Shown: positions 5,779 to 6,609 of the stretch, in pieces
How positions within the stretch are numbered: position 1 is the stretch's first letter
How the letters are laid out: each line of letters begins with the position of its first letter
DNA from: Gammaproteobacteria bacterium
Lineage (GTDB): Bacteria > Pseudomonadota > Gammaproteobacteria > SZUA-152
NCBI GenBank assembly: GCA_030599435.1
Contig: JAUVNZ010000091.1
Coordinates: forward strand, 1-6,609
Direction: 5' to 3'
Length of the DNA stretch: 6,609 bases
Notes under the pieces: generated by a model
Database searches by the model: none
What the model was told of the DNA's origin: nothing
The model's input: the letters and a program-made list of their open reading frames with translations, nothing else
Translations under genes and position numbers: made by a program

Positions 5779-6609
5779 TCAATCATCTTCAAACAGCTCG
5801 GAGTCGGGCCGAACGGCAGCTTTTGGCGGTTTAAGCTTTGTGATTATTGGGTCACTCCATTTACCAGTAATGGTGTACCGAATCTTTGTGGCCTCGTCGA
5901 TATCTGATTGAAATATTTTCTTAACAAACAAAATAACCGCTCCTATTTGAGGTGTCGCTGTCAACGCGCCCAGCACAGGCAAACTCTCAGCCACCTTGGG
6001 CGTCACAATGACCTGTTGGTCATAGTCCTGTTCTGCAAGCCCCGCCCTACCAGAAATATCCACACGAGCAACCGGCCCATCAAGATATAAATTAGTGGTG
6101 TAAGCGTCGCCAGACTCAATTTTAAAATGTCCTTTAATGCGATCAAACCTAAACCCTTTTGCAAATACATCTGAAAAATCCAAAAATAATCGCCGCGGTA
6201 ATGATTGAAGGCTCAACATACCAAATAAACGACCCGCACCTGGATCTATGTCCAGCATTTGTCCGTCGCGTAAAAACATAGTCATATTACCCTGTACCTG
6301 ATTCGCATCCACATCAAAAAAGGCACTGGGCCATTGCAAATTAAGACTCACATCTCCCCAGCCCCCAGAAATTGTTCCGACGTAACCAAGTTCTTTTAAC
6401 GTACGCCCAGCATTAGTAGTATTTATTTGTGCCTGTATTTTGGAACTCTCCTTACCACTGTCGGTATACCAGCCTCCATGAGAAATAATCGTGGTTGCTT
6501 TTGGTTTTAGTATTAATTGTTCAATTCTTAAACCATTAGCCACCCTGGTGGTTTCCAGCCTAAGTTTCCCAAATCTACGTGACTCGTAACGAAGATCCTT
6601 AACCTGGAT
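5779..6609 (-). CDS. yhdP: YhdP (AsmA-like envelope protein), C-terminal part; 5' end outside window
   Basis: The minus-strand frame stays open from the right edge to TGA 5781-5779, giving the last 276 residues of a protein that is normally well over 1000 residues. The in-window GTG at 6543 is therefore internal, not a start. The fragment reads VKDLRYESRRFGKLRLE at its beginning and has the YhdP C-terminal hallmark GAGRLFGMLSLQSLPRRLF (fragment residues 124-142), then DVFAKGFRFDRIKGHFKI, GDAYT and a VTP-x-V-A-E-S-L-P segment before an acidic end. YhdP is an inner-membrane-anchored AsmA-like protein whose beta-rich periplasmic part is thought to bridge the envelope and carry phospholipid towards the outer membrane, partly redundantly with TamB and YdbH. 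Its place upstream of the amidase is a common arrangement. No disruption is seen in the visible part. Confidence 0.92.
   Translation of the reverse strand: MQVKDLRYESRRFGKLRLETTRVANGLRIEQLILKPKATTIISHGGWYTDSGKESSKIQAQINTTNAGRTLKELGYVGTISGGWGDVSLNLQWPSAFFDVDANQVQGNMTMFLRDGQMLDIDPGAGRLFGMLSLQSLPRRLFLDFSDVFAKGFRFDRIKGHFKIESGDAYTTNLYLDGPVARVDISGRAGLAEQDYDQQVIVTPKVAESLPVLGALTATPQIGAVILFVKKIFQSDIDEATKIRYTITGKWSDPIITKLKPPKAAVRPDSELFEDD

Noticed and set aside
6541..6543. GTG as a start codon for a separate short protein on the minus strand
   Set aside because: The frame stays open upstream to the window edge and the upstream residues match YhdP, so this codon is internal.

Overview
The window looks like a chromosomal segment of a gammaproteobacterium of moderate base composition. 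The main evidence is one end of the window, which holds a YhdP homologue, a Nit-type amidase and a DarP/YjgA homologue, genes usually clustered in that class. The C-terminal tail of a large FAD/Fe-S oxidoreductase of the DUF3683 type at the other end fits the same assignment. No RNA gene, CRISPR array, insertion sequence, integrase or phage gene was seen. Coding density is high and there is no gene-free stretch longer than about 150 bases.

Layout, left to right. Positions 1-177 (+) hold the last 58 codons of the DUF3683-type oxidoreductase. Positions 296-4180 (+) hold a four-gene transporter operon: a TPR lipoprotein of the TatT family, a DctP-type periplasmic binding protein, the small membrane subunit DctQ and the large membrane subunit DctM. 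The last two overlap by four bases. Positions 4235-4786 (+) hold darP (yjgA), a ribosome-biogenesis factor. On the minus strand, 4817-5641 holds a carbon-nitrogen hydrolase with an intact Glu-Lys-Cys triad, and 5779-6609 holds the C-terminal 276 residues of YhdP, which runs off the right edge.

The transporter is the most interesting part. A TatT protein next to TRAP genes defines the TPAT subfamily (TPR-protein-associated TRAP transporter), first described in Treponema pallidum, where the binding protein has a hydrophobic cleft and binds its TatT partner tightly. Here the binding protein appears to have Trp178 where ordinary TRAP binding proteins carry the arginine that pairs with the ligand carboxylate. 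This agrees with an uncharged or hydrophobic ligand. TatT has a lipobox while the binding protein has an ordinary cleavable signal, so TatT could hold the soluble binding protein at a membrane and pass ligand to it, for Na+-driven uptake through DctQM. The ligand itself cannot be read from the sequence.

On the housekeeping side, tldD and pmbA, which commonly accompany nit/yhdP and darP respectively, are absent. The amidase and darP converge with only 30 bases between them, and the TPAT operon sits on darP's other flank, which suggests rearrangement. Non-coding points worth a look are a 9-bp direct repeat in the presumed leader of the amidase gene, a C-rich G-poor spacer between dctP and dctQ, and two consecutive inverted repeats at the end of dctM.
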